Shown in pieces: positions 11,866 to 20,918 of a DNA stretch of 64,000 bases. Below the pieces are notes generated by a model. The model worked only from the letters and a program-made list of their open reading frames with translations, made no database searches and had not been told where the DNA came from. A program made the translations under genes and the position numbers. Source of the stretch: Rahnella laticis (GTDB lineage Bacteria; Pseudomonadota; Gammaproteobacteria; Enterobacterales; Enterobacteriaceae); the NCBI RefSeq assembly GCF_015644585.1, contig NZ_JADOBI010000004.1, positions 434,001-498,000 of the forward strand, written 5' to 3'. Each line of letters begins with the position of its first letter. Position 1 is the first letter of the stretch.

Positions 11866-14800
11866 ATGGCTAAGTTTTTTATAGATCGTCCCATCTTTGC
11901 ATGGGTGATCGCCATCATCATCATGTTGGCGGGGGCACTGGCAATTCTTAAATTGCCTATTGCACAGTATCCAACCGTTGCGCCACCGGCTATCCAGCTG
12001 ACCGCAACTTACCCGGGTGCGGATGCGCAGACGGTACAGGATACGGTCACGCAGGTTATCGAACAGAACATGAACGGTATCGACAACATGATGTACATGT
12101 CGTCGACCAGTGACTCTTCTGGTACGGTTCAGATCACCCTGACCTTTGCTTCTGGTACCGACGCGGATATCGCGCAGGTTCAGGTACAGAACAAACTGCA
12201 GCTGGCAACACCGTTGCTGCCGCAGGAAGTTCAGCAACAGGGTATCTCCGTTGAGAAATCGAGCAGCAGCTTCCTGATGGTTGCGGGCTTTATCTCCAAC
12301 AACGGTACGATGACCCAGGATGACATCGCCGACTACGTCGGTTCGAACATCAAAGACCCGGTCAGCCGTACCGCCGGTGTGGGTGACGTTCAGCTGTTTG
12401 GTGCCCAGTACGCGATGCGTATCTGGATGGATCCGAACAAACTGAACAACTTCCAGCTGACGCCGGTTGATGTCATCAACGCAATCAAAATTCAGAACAA
12501 CCAGATTGCCGCAGGCCAGCTCGGTGGTACACCACCGGTACCGGGCCAGCAACTGAACTCCTCTATCGTGGCGCAGACCCGTCTGAAGTCCGCTAATGAG
12601 TTCGGCAAAATCATTCTGAAAGTGAATCAGGATGGTTCTCAGGTACGTCTGAAAGATGTGGCAAAAATTGAACTTGGTGGTGAAAACTACGATGTTATTG
12701 CCCGCTTCAACGGACAACCTGCATCTGGTTTAGGGATCAAACTGGCGACCGGCGCTAACGCCCTTGATACAGCAGCATCGGTCAAGGCAACGCTGGCTAA
12801 GCTTCAGCCATTCTTCCCGGCTGGCCTGGAAGTCGTTTACCCGTACGATACAACGCCATTCGTTAAAATCTCGATCAAGGAAGTGGGTAAAACACTGTTC
12901 GAAGCTATCGTTCTGGTGTTCCTCGTCATGTTCCTGTTCCTGCAAAACTTCCGCGCAACGCTGATCCCAACCATTGCGGTTCCGGTCGTATTGCTCGGTA
13001 CGTTTGCGATTCTGGCAGCATTCGGATACTCGATAAACACGCTGACGATGTTCGGGATGGTGCTTGCGATAGGCTTGCTCGTCGATGATGCCATCGTGGT
13101 GGTAGAAAACGTCGAGCGTGTGATGGTCGAAGACGGCCTGCCGCCAAAAGAAGCCACCAAGAAATCCATGGAGCAAATCCAGGGTGCTCTGGTCGGTATC
13201 GCGATGGTGCTGTCCGCAGTATTCATCCCGATGGCCTTCTTCGGCGGTTCTACCGGTGTTATCTACCGTCAGTTCTCCATCACTATCGTTTCGGCCATGG
13301 TGTTGTCTGTTCTGGTGGCGATGATCCTGACGCCAGCGCTGTGTGCGACCATGCTTAAGCCGGTTGCCAAAGGCGAGCATCACGAGAAGAAAGGTTTCTT
13401 CGGCTGGTTTAACAAGAAATTTGAACAAAGCACGCACCACTACACCGACAGCGTAGGCAACATTCTGCGCAGCACCGGTCGTTATCTGGTGATTTATCTG
13501 CTGATCGTTGTCGGCATGGCGTTCCTGTTTATTCGCCTGCCAACCTCCTTCCTGCCGGAAGAAGACCAGGGCGTATTCCTGACCATGGCGCAGTTGCCAG
13601 CAGGTGCGACGCAGGAACGTACGCAGAAAGTGCTTGATGAAGTCAGCAACTACTACCTGACCAAAGAAAAAGCCAACGTGAACTCCGTGTTTACCGTTAA
13701 CGGCTTTGGTTTTGCGGGGCGTGGGCAGAACACCGGTATCGCGTTTATCAGTTTGAAAGACTGGTCTGAACGTGGCGGCGCTGAAAACAAAGTTCCGGCT
13801 ATCGCAGGCCGTGCAATGGGCGCTTTCAGTACCATCAAAGATGCACTGGTGTTCCCGTTCAACTTACCGGCAATTGTTGAGTTAGGTACGGCAACAGGCT
13901 TCGACTTCCAGCTGATTGACCAGGCTAACCTTGGGCATGACAAACTGACACAGGCACGTAACCAGTTGCTGGGCATGGTTGCTCAACATCCTGACTTGCT
14001 GACTCAGGTTCGTCCAAACGGTCTGGAAGATACACCACAGTTCAAAATCGAAATTGATCAGGAAAAAGCAACGGCTCTTGGCGTTTCAATTTCCGACATC
14101 AACACCACATTAGGTGCATCGATTGGTGGTAGCTACGTCAACGACTTCATCGACCGTGGTCGTGTGAAGAAGGTGTACGTGCAGGCTGAAAACAAATACC
14201 GCATGCTGCCTTCAGATATTAATAATCTGTATGTTCGTGGCAGCGCAGGCCAGATGGTACCGTTCTCCGCGTTCTCGAGCGCGAAATGGGAATACGGTTC
14301 ACCGCGTCTGGAACGTTATAACGGTCTGCCTTCGATGGAAATTCTGGGTCAGCCAGCACCGGGTAAAAGTAGTGGTGACGCGATGGCAATGATGGAGTCT
14401 CTGGCTTCTAAACTGCCAAACGGTATCGGCTTTGACTGGACTGGTTTGTCTTATCAGGAACGTCTGTCAGGTAACCAGGCACCGGCGCTGTACGCCATCT
14501 CACTGATTGTCGTCTTCCTGTGTTTGGCGGCGTTGTATGAAAGCTGGTCCATACCGTTCTCGGTTATGCTGGTAGTTCCGCTCGGTGTGGTCGGTGCGCT
14601 TCTGGCCGCAACAATGCGTGGCCTGAGCAACGACGTTTACTTCCAGGTAGGTCTGTTGACCACCATCGGGCTGTCCGCGAAGAACGCCATATTGATTGTC
14701 GAATTCGCCAAAGACCTGATGGATAAAGAAGGTAAAGGTCTCATCGAATCAACGCTGGAAGCGGTGCGTATGCGTCTGCGTCCGATTCTGATGACCTCAC

Positions 14801-15018
14801 TGGCCTTTATCCTCGGTGTAATGCCGCTGGTTATCAGCTCCGGTGCAGGTTCCGGTTCTCAGAACGCCGTAGGTACTGGCGTAATGGGCGGGATGATCAC
14901 TGCAACACTGCTGGCGATCTTCTTTGTTCCGGTCTTCTTCGTGGTGGTTCGCCGCCGCTTTGGTAAGAAGAACGAAGACATCGAACATACCCACAAAGTA
15001 GAGCATCCGACGCTGTAA
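11866..15018 (+). CDS. acrB: Multidrug efflux RND transporter permease AcrB
   Basis: Proton-driven inner-membrane trimeric pump that exports drugs, dyes and bile salts through AcrA-TolC. The 1050-residue protein has twelve membrane helices and two large periplasmic loops. Proton-relay residues Asp407 and Asp408 are present in [17 protein letters not shown], and the relay lysine is Lys939 in [11 protein letters not shown] (one position shifted from E. coli Lys940). The N-terminus [16 protein letters not shown] is typical. It is followed by a strong terminator. Nothing suggests loss of function. Confidence 0.98.
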   Translation: MAKFFIDRPIFAWVIAIIIMLAGALAILKLPIAQYPTVAPPAIQLTATYPGADAQTVQDTVTQVIEQNMNGIDNMMYMSSTSDSSGTVQITLTFASGTDADIAQVQVQNKLQLATPLLPQEVQQQGISVEKSSSSFLMVAGFISNNGTMTQDDIADYVGSNIKDPVSRTAGVGDVQLFGAQYAMRIWMDPNKLNNFQLTPVDVINAIKIQNNQIAAGQLGGTPPVPGQQLNSSIVAQTRLKSANEFGKIILKVNQDGSQVRLKDVAKIELGGENYDVIARFNGQPASGLGIKLATGANALDTAASVKATLAKLQPFFPAGLEVVYPYDTTPFVKISIKEVGKTLFEAIVLVFLVMFLFLQNFRATLIPTIAVPVVLLGTFAILAAFGYSINTLTMFGMVLAIGLLVDDAIVVVENVERVMVEDGLPPKEATKKSMEQIQGALVGIAMVLSAVFIPMAFFGGSTGVIYRQFSITIVSAMVLSVLVAMILTPALCATMLKPVAKGEHHEKKGFFGWFNKKFEQSTHHYTDSVGNILRSTGRYLVIYLLIVVGMAFLFIRLPTSFLPEEDQGVFLTMAQLPAGATQERTQKVLDEVSNYYLTKEKANVNSVFTVNGFGFAGRGQNTGIAFISLKDWSERGGAENKVPAIAGRAMGAFSTIKDALVFPFNLPAIVELGTATGFDFQLIDQANLGHDKLTQARNQLLGMVAQHPDLLTQVRPNGLEDTPQFKIEIDQEKATALGVSISDINTTLGASIGGSYVNDFIDRGRVKKVYVQAENKYRMLPSDINNLYVRGSAGQMVPFSAFSSAKWEYGSPRLERYNGLPSMEILGQPAPGKSSGDAMAMMESLASKLPNGIGFDWTGLSYQERLSGNQAPALYAISLIVVFLCLAALYESWSIPFSVMLVVPLGVVGALLAATMRGLSNDVYFQVGLLTTIGLSAKNAILIVEFAKDLMDKEGKGLIESTLEAVRMRLRPILMTSLAFILGVMPLVISSGAGSGSQNAVGTGVMGGMITATLLAIFFVPVFFVVVRRRFGKKNEDIEHTHKVEHPTL

Positions 15019-15035
15019 CAGGATCCGCTCCACAG

Positions 15036-15063
15036 AAAAGGCCGCTTATGCGGCCTTTTTTTT
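15036..15063 (+). terminator. Rho-independent terminator of acrAB
   Basis: Hairpin with arms AAAAGGCCGC and GCGGCCTTTT, a TTAT loop and a T-run, 18 bases after the acrB stop codon. Confidence 0.9.
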
Positions 15064-15105
15064 CGCCTGAGTCTTGAACCGGAAAACAGATGGGTGCATA
15101 CTTAT

Positions 15106-15120
15106 TGTTATAGTATAACA
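15106..15120. promoter_or_regulatory. Zur-type operator before rpmE2
   Basis: A perfect 7-1-7 palindrome, TGTTATAGTATAACA, whose centre equals the E. coli Zur box core (TGTTATA-N-TATAACA). It lies 18 bases before the rpmE2 start, where a repressor would block transcription. Zur represses alternative zinc-free ribosomal protein genes in related bacteria, so zinc-starvation control is expected. Confidence 0.85.
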
Positions 15121-15137
15121 TAACATTCAGAGGCATT

Positions 15138-15392
15138 ATGAAACCCGCTATCCATCCTGCGTATCGCACCGTGGTTTTTCACGACACCAGCGCAGACGAA
15201 TACTTCAAAGTCGGCTCAACCATTTCTACTGACCGGACCATTGAGCTGGAAGGCGCAACTTATCCGTATGTGACTATCGAGGTCTCTTCAGCGTCACATC
15301 CGTATTACACCGGCAAGCAGAAAGAATATTCCAAAGAAGGCAGCACCGCGCGATTCAATCAGCGCTTTGGCAGCTTCCTCGGTAAGAAGTAA
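15138..15392 (+). CDS. rpmE2: Type B ribosomal protein L31 (zinc-independent)
   Basis: Replacement for the zinc-binding L31 in ribosomes during zinc starvation, which frees zinc for other proteins. The 84-residue protein (E. coli YkgM is 87) starts [27 protein letters not shown] and lacks the CXXC zinc motifs of the ordinary L31. It is preceded by a Zur-type palindrome and followed 20 bases later by rpmJ2. Orthologous pairs occupy the same place beside acrB in Yersinia. Confidence 0.95.
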   Translation: MKPAIHPAYRTVVFHDTSADEYFKVGSTISTDRTIELEGATYPYVTIEVSSASHPYYTGKQKEYSKEGSTARFNQRFGSFLGKK

Positions 15393-15412
15393 ACAACTCC
15401 AGGGAAAATGAA

Positions 15413-15553
15413 ATGCAGGTTCTCAGTTCATTACGTTCAGCGAAAAACCGACATCCGGATTGCCGCGTAGTCCGTCGTAAAGGCCGGATTTATGTGATCT
15501 GTAAAAGTAATCCACGCTTCAAAGCGGTACAGGGTAAAAAGAAGAAACGTTAA
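15413..15553 (+). CDS. rpmJ2: Type B ribosomal protein L36 (zinc-independent)
   Basis: A 46-codon gene beginning [20 protein letters not shown] and ending in a lysine-rich tail GKKKKR, closely similar to E. coli YkgO (46 residues). It is the alternative L36 made when zinc is scarce; the C+ form keeps a four-ligand zinc site that this form lacks. CCAGGGAAA provides a ribosome-binding site ahead of the ATG. It forms an operon with rpmE2 under the upstream Zur-type box. Confidence 0.94.
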   Translation: MQVLSSLRSAKNRHPDCRVVRRKGRIYVICKSNPRFKAVQGKKKKR

Positions 15554-15585
15554 TATTTTCTGCTGGCCCGTTTACCCATAAAAAC

Positions 15586-15619
15586 AAAAGCCCCGCCGCT
15601 TGCCCGACGGGGCTTTTTC
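15586..15619. terminator. Bidirectional terminator between rpmJ2 and the zinc transporter operon
   Basis: Hairpin with arms AGCCCCG and CGGGGCT (15589-15613), flanked by A-run and T-run, so it can end transcription from both convergent operons. Confidence 0.85.
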
Positions 15620-15674
15620 TATGATTAAGACATGATGTGAACCTCCCCACAGCATAACCGTGGGGAGGGAAATC

Positions 15675-16556
15675 TTATTTCATGCTGGCGACAATCGTCT
15701 CAACGTTATGCTTGAACGCTTTCACATAAGTCGTTGCCGGACCTTGCGGGCCTGACAATGCTTCCGGATACAACTCTCCACCCGGTTGCGCCCCGCTGGC
15801 AGCAGCAATCTGCTTAACCAGACGTGGATCGGTTTGGTTCTCGATGAAGTAAGTTCTCACTTTCTCTTCTTTAATCTGCTTAATCAGTGAAGCCACACCA
15901 CTGGCGCTGGCTTCCGCTTCGGTAGAAAAACCGACCGGTGCCATAAAGCTGACGTTATATTCCTGACCGAAATAACCAAATGCGTCATGACTGGTCAGCA
16001 CTTTACGTTTTGACTGAGGGATACCGGTGAATTCCGTTTTCGCCCAGGCATCCAGCTTTTGTAACTGCTCAATGTAAGCCGTGCCGCGCTGGCGGAAATA
16101 ATCCGCATCTTCCGGATCGGCTTTGATTAACGCATTCATCACATTGGTCGCATAAATCACCCCGTTCGCCATGCTGTTCCAGGCATGAGGATCGGTGATT
16201 TGCTTGCCGTCTTCTTCCATCTTGCGGGAATTAACGCCTTCAGATGCCGTTACCAGATGGCCTTTGTAGCCGGAAGCTTTCACCAGTCGATCAATCCATC
16301 CTTCCAGCCCCAAACCGCTGACAAACACAACGTCAGACGCATTGATGGCTTTGCTGTCTTTTGGTGAAGGTTCAAAACTGTGCGGATCACCATCCGGCCC
16401 GACTAACGTCGTTACTTTGACGTGTTCGCCCCCCACTTCCTGAACGATGTCACCCAGAATAGAAAAACTGGCTACCGCGTCGACGGTTTTCGCCATCGCC
16501 AGCGGGCTCGACAGCAGGGCAGCTACTGCGAGTGATACAGGTAATACTTTCATCAT
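15675..16556 (-). CDS. Periplasmic zinc-binding protein of ABC transporter (ZnuA/TroA family)
   Basis: Captures metal in the periplasm and delivers it to the permease. The 293-residue precursor has a signal peptide ending in MAMA-like residues 19-22. The cluster A-I metal ligands can be placed at His59 (GDPHSFEP), His124 (DPHAW), His190 (TSHDAF) and Glu265 (LYPEALS). Three His plus Glu resembles the zinc-binding AdcA/Lmb type; manganese proteins usually have two His with Glu and Asp. The His-rich loop of classical ZnuA is absent. It is the last gene of a Zur-boxed operon, with a 22-base gap to the permease. Zinc as substrate is inferred. Confidence 0.88.
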   Translation of the reverse strand: MMKVLPVSLAVAALLSSPLAMAKTVDAVASFSILGDIVQEVGGEHVKVTTLVGPDGDPHSFEPSPKDSKAINASDVVFVSGLGLEGWIDRLVKASGYKGHLVTASEGVNSRKMEEDGKQITDPHAWNSMANGVIYATNVMNALIKADPEDADYFRQRGTAYIEQLQKLDAWAKTEFTGIPQSKRKVLTSHDAFGYFGQEYNVSFMAPVGFSTEAEASASGVASLIKQIKEEKVRTYFIENQTDPRLVKQIAAASGAQPGGELYPEALSGPQGPATTYVKAFKHNVETIVASMK

Positions 16557-16578
16557 GTCCCCTTAATAGTGGTACTTC

Positions 16579-17433
16579 TTAACAACGCGAGGCCGTTAAC
16601 ATCCCGCCACGCTTTCCAAATAAAACTGAAATGAAGAAAATAACGGTCGCGCTAAGCACAATCGCTGGTCCTGCCGGCAACGACGCGTAATAAGACCAGA
16701 TCAGCCCTACCACGCTGGCGATGACACCAATGATCATGGCGCTCAGTAAGGTATGCGGTAAATCCCGCGCCCAGAAGCGTGCGCTGGCGGCAGGCAACAT
16801 CATTAAACCGACTGACATCAGCGTGCCGAGGATCTGGAAACCGGCAACCAGATTGATGACGACCAGCGCCAGAAAAATACCGTGGATCGCTGCCAGCCAT
16901 TTACCGGCGCTGACGCGAAGAAATAAGGAGTCGAAAGATTCAATCACCAGCGCGCGATAAATGCATGCCAGCACCAGCAATGACAGGCTGGTGATAATGC
17001 CGACCATAATCATGGCGGATGAATCGATGGCCAGAATCGAGCCGAACAAAACGTGCAGAAGGTCTACGCTTGAGCCGCGCAGCGAAACCAGCGTGACGCC
17101 GAGCGCCAGAGAGCCGAGATAAAAACCAGCAAAACTGGCGTCTTCTTTAAGCTGCGTTCTGCGGCTCACCAGCCCGGATAACATGGCAACCGCCAGCCCT
17201 GCGATAAACCCGCCAATCCCCATTGCGACCAGCGACATGCCTGAAATCAGATAGCCGATAGCGGCACCGGGCAATACCGCGTGCGAAAGTGCATCGCCGA
17301 CCAGACTCATACGACGTAATAACAGGAAAACGCCCAGCGGCGTGGCGCTGATTGATAATGCGATACAGGCGATTAAGGCGCGGCGCATAAAACCAAATTC
17401 AATAAAGGGGTCGGCCAGCAAATGAAAAAGCAT
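16579..17433 (-). CDS. Zinc ABC transporter, inner-membrane permease (ZnuB family)
   Basis: Hydrophobic protein of about 284 residues with eight or nine predicted membrane helices and the ABC-3 family segment GDALSHAVLPGAAIGYL near residues 51-67. It would form the homodimeric channel of a metal importer with the ATPase encoded just upstream. The tandem ATG at 17436/17433 overlaps the ATPase stop (ATGA), indicating translational coupling. Family members carry zinc, manganese or iron; the Zur-type operator of this operon favours zinc. Confidence 0.92.
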   Translation of the reverse strand: MLFHLLADPFIEFGFMRRALIACIALSISATPLGVFLLLRRMSLVGDALSHAVLPGAAIGYLISGMSLVAMGIGGFIAGLAVAMLSGLVSRRTQLKEDASFAGFYLGSLALGVTLVSLRGSSVDLLHVLFGSILAIDSSAMIMVGIITSLSLLVLACIYRALVIESFDSLFLRVSAGKWLAAIHGIFLALVVINLVAGFQILGTLMSVGLMMLPAASARFWARDLPHTLLSAMIIGVIASVVGLIWSYYASLPAGPAIVLSATVIFFISVLFGKRGGMLTASRC

Positions 17434-18161
17434 CATGAATTTGCGACTCCCGCCGCCAGAGAGAAAGGTTCAGCCGAAACGCAGGCATGTGCCTGATGAG
17501 GGAAATGTCCGAGAACGTCGTGCGCACTTCCCCACAAATTCTCACTGGCACTGAGATAAAGCACGCGGGGAAAATGCCGGGCAACCATAGAGATATCGTG
17601 TAAAACTGCGATCACGGTTTTACCTTCCTGATGCCACTGCGCAATGACTTTCAGCAGCAGCTCAGTCGTCTGGCTGTCTATGCCGGTAAACGGCTCATCA
17701 AGCATAATTAACGGCGCCTGCTGAACCAGCAAGCGCGCGAACAACGTGCGCTGCAACTGACCGCCGGAAAGCGAACCCACAGGAAGCTGTGACATTTCTG
17801 TCATGCCGACAGTCTCCAGCGCCTTTGCCACCGCCGCCGCAGACTGGCGGTTAATTCCACCAAACAAACCGCTTTGCGGCCAGCAGCCCATAGCGACCAG
17901 ATCAAAGACACTGATAGGAAATCCGCGATCCAGCTCGGCCTGTTGCGGTAAATACGCCAGCCGCGGACGTTTGCCACCGGTAAATGTAATATCGCCCGCC
18001 ACAGACTGTTGCAGCCCGGCGAGTGTTTTCAGAAACGTCGATTTCCCTGCGCCGTTCGCGCCGATAATGGCCGTCAGTGAACCACTTCGAAACTGCCCGT
18101 TCAACGGCATGGCAACCGCATGCCGGTCATAACCGACTTCGACATTATTAACAAAAATCAT
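17433..18161 (-). CDS. Zinc ABC transporter, ATP-binding protein (ZnuC family)
   Basis: Cytoplasmic ATPase of the importer, about 242 residues from the ATG at MIFVNNVEVGYDRH. It has Walker A GANGAGKST, the Q-loop LPQQAELDRGFPI typical of metal importers, the signature LSGGQLQR, Walker B LIMLDEP and the switch histidine in AVLHDIS. An upstream in-frame ATG (18194) is less likely because the chosen ATG overlaps the stop codon of the 35-codon ORF ahead (ATGA). It is the second gene of the Zur-boxed operon. Confidence 0.93.
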   Translation of the reverse strand: MIFVNNVEVGYDRHAVAMPLNGQFRSGSLTAIIGANGAGKSTFLKTLAGLQQSVAGDITFTGGKRPRLAYLPQQAELDRGFPISVFDLVAMGCWPQSGLFGGINRQSAAAVAKALETVGMTEMSQLPVGSLSGGQLQRTLFARLLVQQAPLIMLDEPFTGIDSQTTELLLKVIAQWHQEGKTVIAVLHDISMVARHFPRVLYLSASENLWGSAHDVLGHFPHQAHACVSAEPFSLAAGVANS

Positions 18162-18265
18162 GGTAGTGAAATCGCCCAATAAATCGCAACCCATAAAACA
18201 ACGAGCACAGCCAGTACAGCAACGCAGCGTACCGGCGAAGAAAGCGTAAAGAGTGTTTTAGTCAT
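18158..18265 (-). CDS. Small hydrophobic protein leading the zinc transporter operon (hypothetical)
   Basis: An unlisted 35-codon ORF. The product begins MTKTLFTLSSPVRC and continues into a single hydrophobic stretch of about 19 residues (from roughly VAVLAVLVVLW), ending ISLP. It has a strong Shine-Dalgarno sequence (GGAGGGG) just before its ATG, a Zur-type box immediately upstream, and its TGA overlaps the ATG of the ABC ATPase (ATGA). Topology suggests one membrane helix with a short cytoplasmic N-terminus. I recognise no family. It could be a real membrane subunit or regulator, or simply a translated leader that couples translation. Confidence 0.6.
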   Translation of the reverse strand: MTKTLFTLSSPVRCVAVLAVLVVLWVAIYWAISLP

Positions 18266-18277
18266 GGCCCCTCCAAT

Positions 18278-18292
18278 CGTTATAATATAACA
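18278..18292. promoter_or_regulatory. Zur-type operator before the zinc transporter operon
   Basis: Near-perfect 7-1-7 palindrome, CGTTATA-A-TATAACA, one mismatch from the perfect box before rpmE2. It lies 13 bases before the small membrane ORF that starts the minus-strand operon. Zinc-dependent repression is inferred. Confidence 0.82.
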
Positions 18293-18545
18293 TCACAAAC
18301 CAGCCTGCGGAGCAATACGTGAACTGTTTCAGTTTTTTACCGGCCGGAGGATTTCAGCAGGTGCCACATCATCGGGCTGCGGGTAAAAATGTCAGAAAAG
18401 AGTAAAAATTGATGTGCTGATGGTAATTTTCATTACAATCAGAAAGTTATGAAATTTCTGTCCGGGATTTTTTTTCACTGGTCAAAACACATCCTGTTAA
18501 AAATGTGCAATAATGAAAAGGTAAGTGAGTAAGAGGTAATTACTG

Positions 18546-18899
18546 TTGAAGAAAATCATCCCTTACGATATTAATGAGAAAATTCTATCTCCTCAGGAAC
18601 TGCAACAGATAATTGAATGCACTTTATCTGAAATTGAAGCACCGTTAATTGGGGATTTACGTTATTTCTCAGAAAATGCGCAGTATGAGCCGAATTCTTT
18701 GCAAATCGTGTCAATAACACAAATTGACAAAAACTATTATTCAATGACTTACCGTTTCCGCTGGACAGTCTTCAATGGCTGCCTGGACATTAATGCCGAA
18801 GAGTTCATGACGCAAAGTGTCACATTCCATGTGAAGCCCGAGGGCCTGGAGTTTGATATTATTGAATTGAACAAAGGAACGACGGCCGACGAATTGTAA
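18546..18899 (+). CDS. Hypothetical protein, 117 residues, upstream of tomB-hha
   Basis: An ORF of 117 codons with a TTG start, supported by AAGAGG about 10 bases upstream; no better start exists in frame. The protein begins MKKIIPYDINEKILSPQELQ. It is acidic, with alternating hydrophobic residues in the middle (SLQIVSITQI, YYSMTYRFRWTVF) that suggest beta strands, and has no signal peptide or membrane segment. A terminator-like hairpin follows, so it is probably its own transcript. I do not recognise a family. Lower GC than neighbours resembles the tomB-hha pair. Confidence 0.7.
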   Translation: MKKIIPYDINEKILSPQELQQIIECTLSEIEAPLIGDLRYFSENAQYEPNSLQIVSITQIDKNYYSMTYRFRWTVFNGCLDINAEEFMTQSVTFHVKPEGLEFDIIELNKGTTADEL

Positions 18900-18982
18900 G
18901 TTTGAGTAATACGTTTGCACAGCTTTCTGAAAATGAATTATATTTAAATTACTGGCTGTATATAAATTGAGTAAACCTCCGC

Positions 18983-19020
18983 TCAAAGACATTGTCCAAT
19001 GTAAGGGTCTTTGAAATTTT
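18983..19020 (+). terminator. Possible terminator after the hypothetical gene
   Basis: Nested stems TCAAAG/CTTTGA and ACATTG/CAATGT followed by AAATTTT, 84 bases after the 117-codon ORF. Confidence 0.5.
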
Positions 19021-19130
19021 AGTAAGTTCATGGCGTTTGTAGTGAGAGCCGTTTCCTGTAAGCCACCAAGTTTTGTTGTTTACTCACAGAGTGTTATCAA
19101 CACCGAATAAACCATTACGGAGGGGATGAT

Positions 19131-19499
19131 ATGGATGAGTACTCGCCTAAGCGGCACGATATCGCTCAGTTACGCTACCTGAATGAAATGCTGTACGATG
19201 AAGGAATTGCGACACTGGGTGACAGTCACCATGGCTGGGTCAACGACCCGACTTCGGCTGTAAACCTGCAGCTCAATGAACTGATTGAACACATTGCGTC
19301 TTTCGTGATGAGTTTTAAAATTAAGTATCCGGACGATACCCATTTAAGTGACCTGGTTGAAGAGTATCTGGATGATACCTACACCCTGTTCAGTAATTAT
19401 GGAATTAACGATTCTGACTTACGCCAATGGCAGAAAACCAAGAAGCGACTATTCAGAATGTTCTCAGGGGACTACATCTGTACCCTGATGAAGACTTGA
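19131..19499 (+). CDS. tomB: Hha toxicity modulator TomB (YmoB/YbaJ)
   Basis: A 122-residue acidic protein starting MDEYSPKRHDIAQLRYLNEMLY, the TomB/YbaJ family hallmark. TomB acts with Hha in a toxin-antitoxin-like pair; in E. coli it counters Hha toxicity, and in Yersinia YmoB works beside YmoA. AGGGGATGAT provides the ribosome-binding site upstream. The hha start follows 45 bases after its stop, as in other Enterobacterales, so they are probably co-transcribed. Confidence 0.95.
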   Translation: MDEYSPKRHDIAQLRYLNEMLYDEGIATLGDSHHGWVNDPTSAVNLQLNELIEHIASFVMSFKIKYPDDTHLSDLVEEYLDDTYTLFSNYGINDSDLRQWQKTKKRLFRMFSGDYICTLMKT

Positions 19500-19544
19500 G
19501 TAATAATTTATATGCAGTCATCAGATAAAAATGAAAAGGCGAAG

Positions 19545-19748
19545 ATGAACAAAATCGACTATTTGATGCGTTTAAGAAAATGCACCACTATTGATACACT
19601 TGAACGTGTTATTGAAAAAAATAAGTACGAACTTTCCGACGATGAACTCGAATTGTTTTACTCGGCGGCAGACCATCGTTTAGCGGAGCTGACGATGAAC
19701 AAGCTGTACGATAAAATCCCGGTATCCGTTTGGAAGTTTGTACGTTGA
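19545..19748 (+). CDS. hha: Nucleoid-associated modulator Hha/YmoA
   Basis: Small partner of H-NS that strengthens silencing of horizontally acquired and thermoregulated genes. The ATG at [20 protein letters not shown] gives 67 residues, the length of Yersinia YmoA (E. coli Hha is 72). The conserved segments [27 protein letters not shown] and [10 protein letters not shown] are all present. An ATG eleven codons upstream is in frame but has no good ribosome-binding site. It is second in the tomB-hha operon and followed by a hairpin at 19757-19784. Confidence 0.96.
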   Translation: MNKIDYLMRLRKCTTIDTLERVIEKNKYELSDDELELFYSAADHRLAELTMNKLYDKIPVSVWKFVR

Positions 19749-19756
19749 TCGATAAA

Positions 19757-19784
19757 GTTGGGTCGAAATAACTTTCGGCCCAAC
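19757..19784 (+). terminator. Hairpin after hha, probable terminator
   Basis: Twelve-base arms GTTGGGTCGAAA and TTTCGGCCCAAC (one G-T pair) with a short loop, starting eight bases after the hha stop. The T-tract is weak (GCTTATTATTTA). Confidence 0.55.
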
Positions 19785-19831
19785 GCTTATTATTTATACA
19801 AAATAACGTTAGCGTTATTTAACAATTTCTT

Positions 19832-20791
19832 TCAGATAATTCTCTCTGCTTTCTGTTTGATCTGGTTGTGAAATGTCTGCAAAAGAAACTGAAAACATTG
19901 TTCGGTTTTCGGCGATCTCAATGGCGCGGGTTTACGCATCATCGCTACCGTGCGGCTTAATGTCGGCTGCTGCAAATGAATCACTGTTAATTCGTTATCA
20001 TTGAGCGTTGCAGTATATAACTCCGGTAATATTGCCACCGCCAGTCGCGAACGCACTAAACCATACAATGTTTCCTGAAAATCCACACGATAACCCACAT
20101 GCAAATTCAGACGATGGCTTTCAATAAGCGACGTCACCAGCCTGCTAACATTTCCCTTTGAAAACATAGCAATATCCCTTTTAGCCAGTTGTCGCCACGG
20201 AATATTATGCCCTTCTGCCAGCGCATCATCGCACCGCATCACTGCCACAAAAGGATCCTCAAGCAGAGGATAAATCGCAACAGAACCCGGCACCGTACTG
20301 TCGGTTGCTCCGATACCAAAATCCACGGAACCGTTCTCAAGTTCCAGTAATAAAGCATCGTTTGTCAGGTCGTGGAATTCCACACGCATATCAGGGAAAT
20401 ATTCGGATAATAATTGCGGCACCGCCGGAAATAACAATGTACTGACCGATGGCACAAGCCCGATACGCAAAGTCCCATCGCCACCCTGCCGCATAATTTG
20501 CTGCATATCATCGAATACGCCATGCGCCGTATTCAATAAGCGCTCTGCATATGGCAAAACCGCTTCGCCCTGCTCTGTCAGACTTACGCCCTGCGCGGTC
20601 CGGTGCAGCAACTTTCCGCCCAGCACCGATTCAATTTGCCGCAGCGCGCTGCTCAGCGCAGGCTGACTGATTGCGAGCCGGTTGGCCGTTTCTGTAAAAC
20701 TACGCAACTGTGCGAGTGTGACAAAATACTGGATTTGCTTGAGCGAGAGTGCAGGCAACCGGCGCCAGGGTTCAGACATATTTGCAGCCAT
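19832..20791 (-). CDS. LysR-family transcriptional regulator, divergent from adenine deaminase
   Basis: A 319-residue LysR-type regulator. The N-terminal winged helix-turn-helix lies near residues 16-75 (LKQIQYFVTLAQLRSFTETANRLAISQPALSSALRQIE region), followed by a ligand-binding domain starting about residue 105 (GTLRIGLVPSV). A start at MSEPWRRL (20779) is also possible. It is divergent from ade with a 127-base gap, the usual arrangement for a LysR activator and its target, so control of adenine or purine use is inferred. The true ligand is unknown. Confidence 0.9.
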   Translation of the reverse strand: MAANMSEPWRRLPALSLKQIQYFVTLAQLRSFTETANRLAISQPALSSALRQIESVLGGKLLHRTAQGVSLTEQGEAVLPYAERLLNTAHGVFDDMQQIMRQGGDGTLRIGLVPSVSTLLFPAVPQLLSEYFPDMRVEFHDLTNDALLLELENGSVDFGIGATDSTVPGSVAIYPLLEDPFVAVMRCDDALAEGHNIPWRQLAKRDIAMFSKGNVSRLVTSLIESHRLNLHVGYRVDFQETLYGLVRSRLAVAILPELYTATLNDNELTVIHLQQPTLSRTVAMMRKPAPLRSPKTEQCFQFLLQTFHNQIKQKAERII

Positions 20792-20918
20792 TCCGCGAAA
20801 AATAGAAAACGTTTGCTCAGCATAACCGCATCTTATAGACGGATAAAATAATTCATCTGTGCAAAGCCGTTTCCTCTGCCTACATTAGCCCGATAACACT
20901 GCAAATCCGGATACACAA

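Noticed and set aside
11830-12717. 295-codon minus-strand ORF opposite acrB
   Set aside because: Shadow of acrB; composition follows the complementary frame and no known domain appears.
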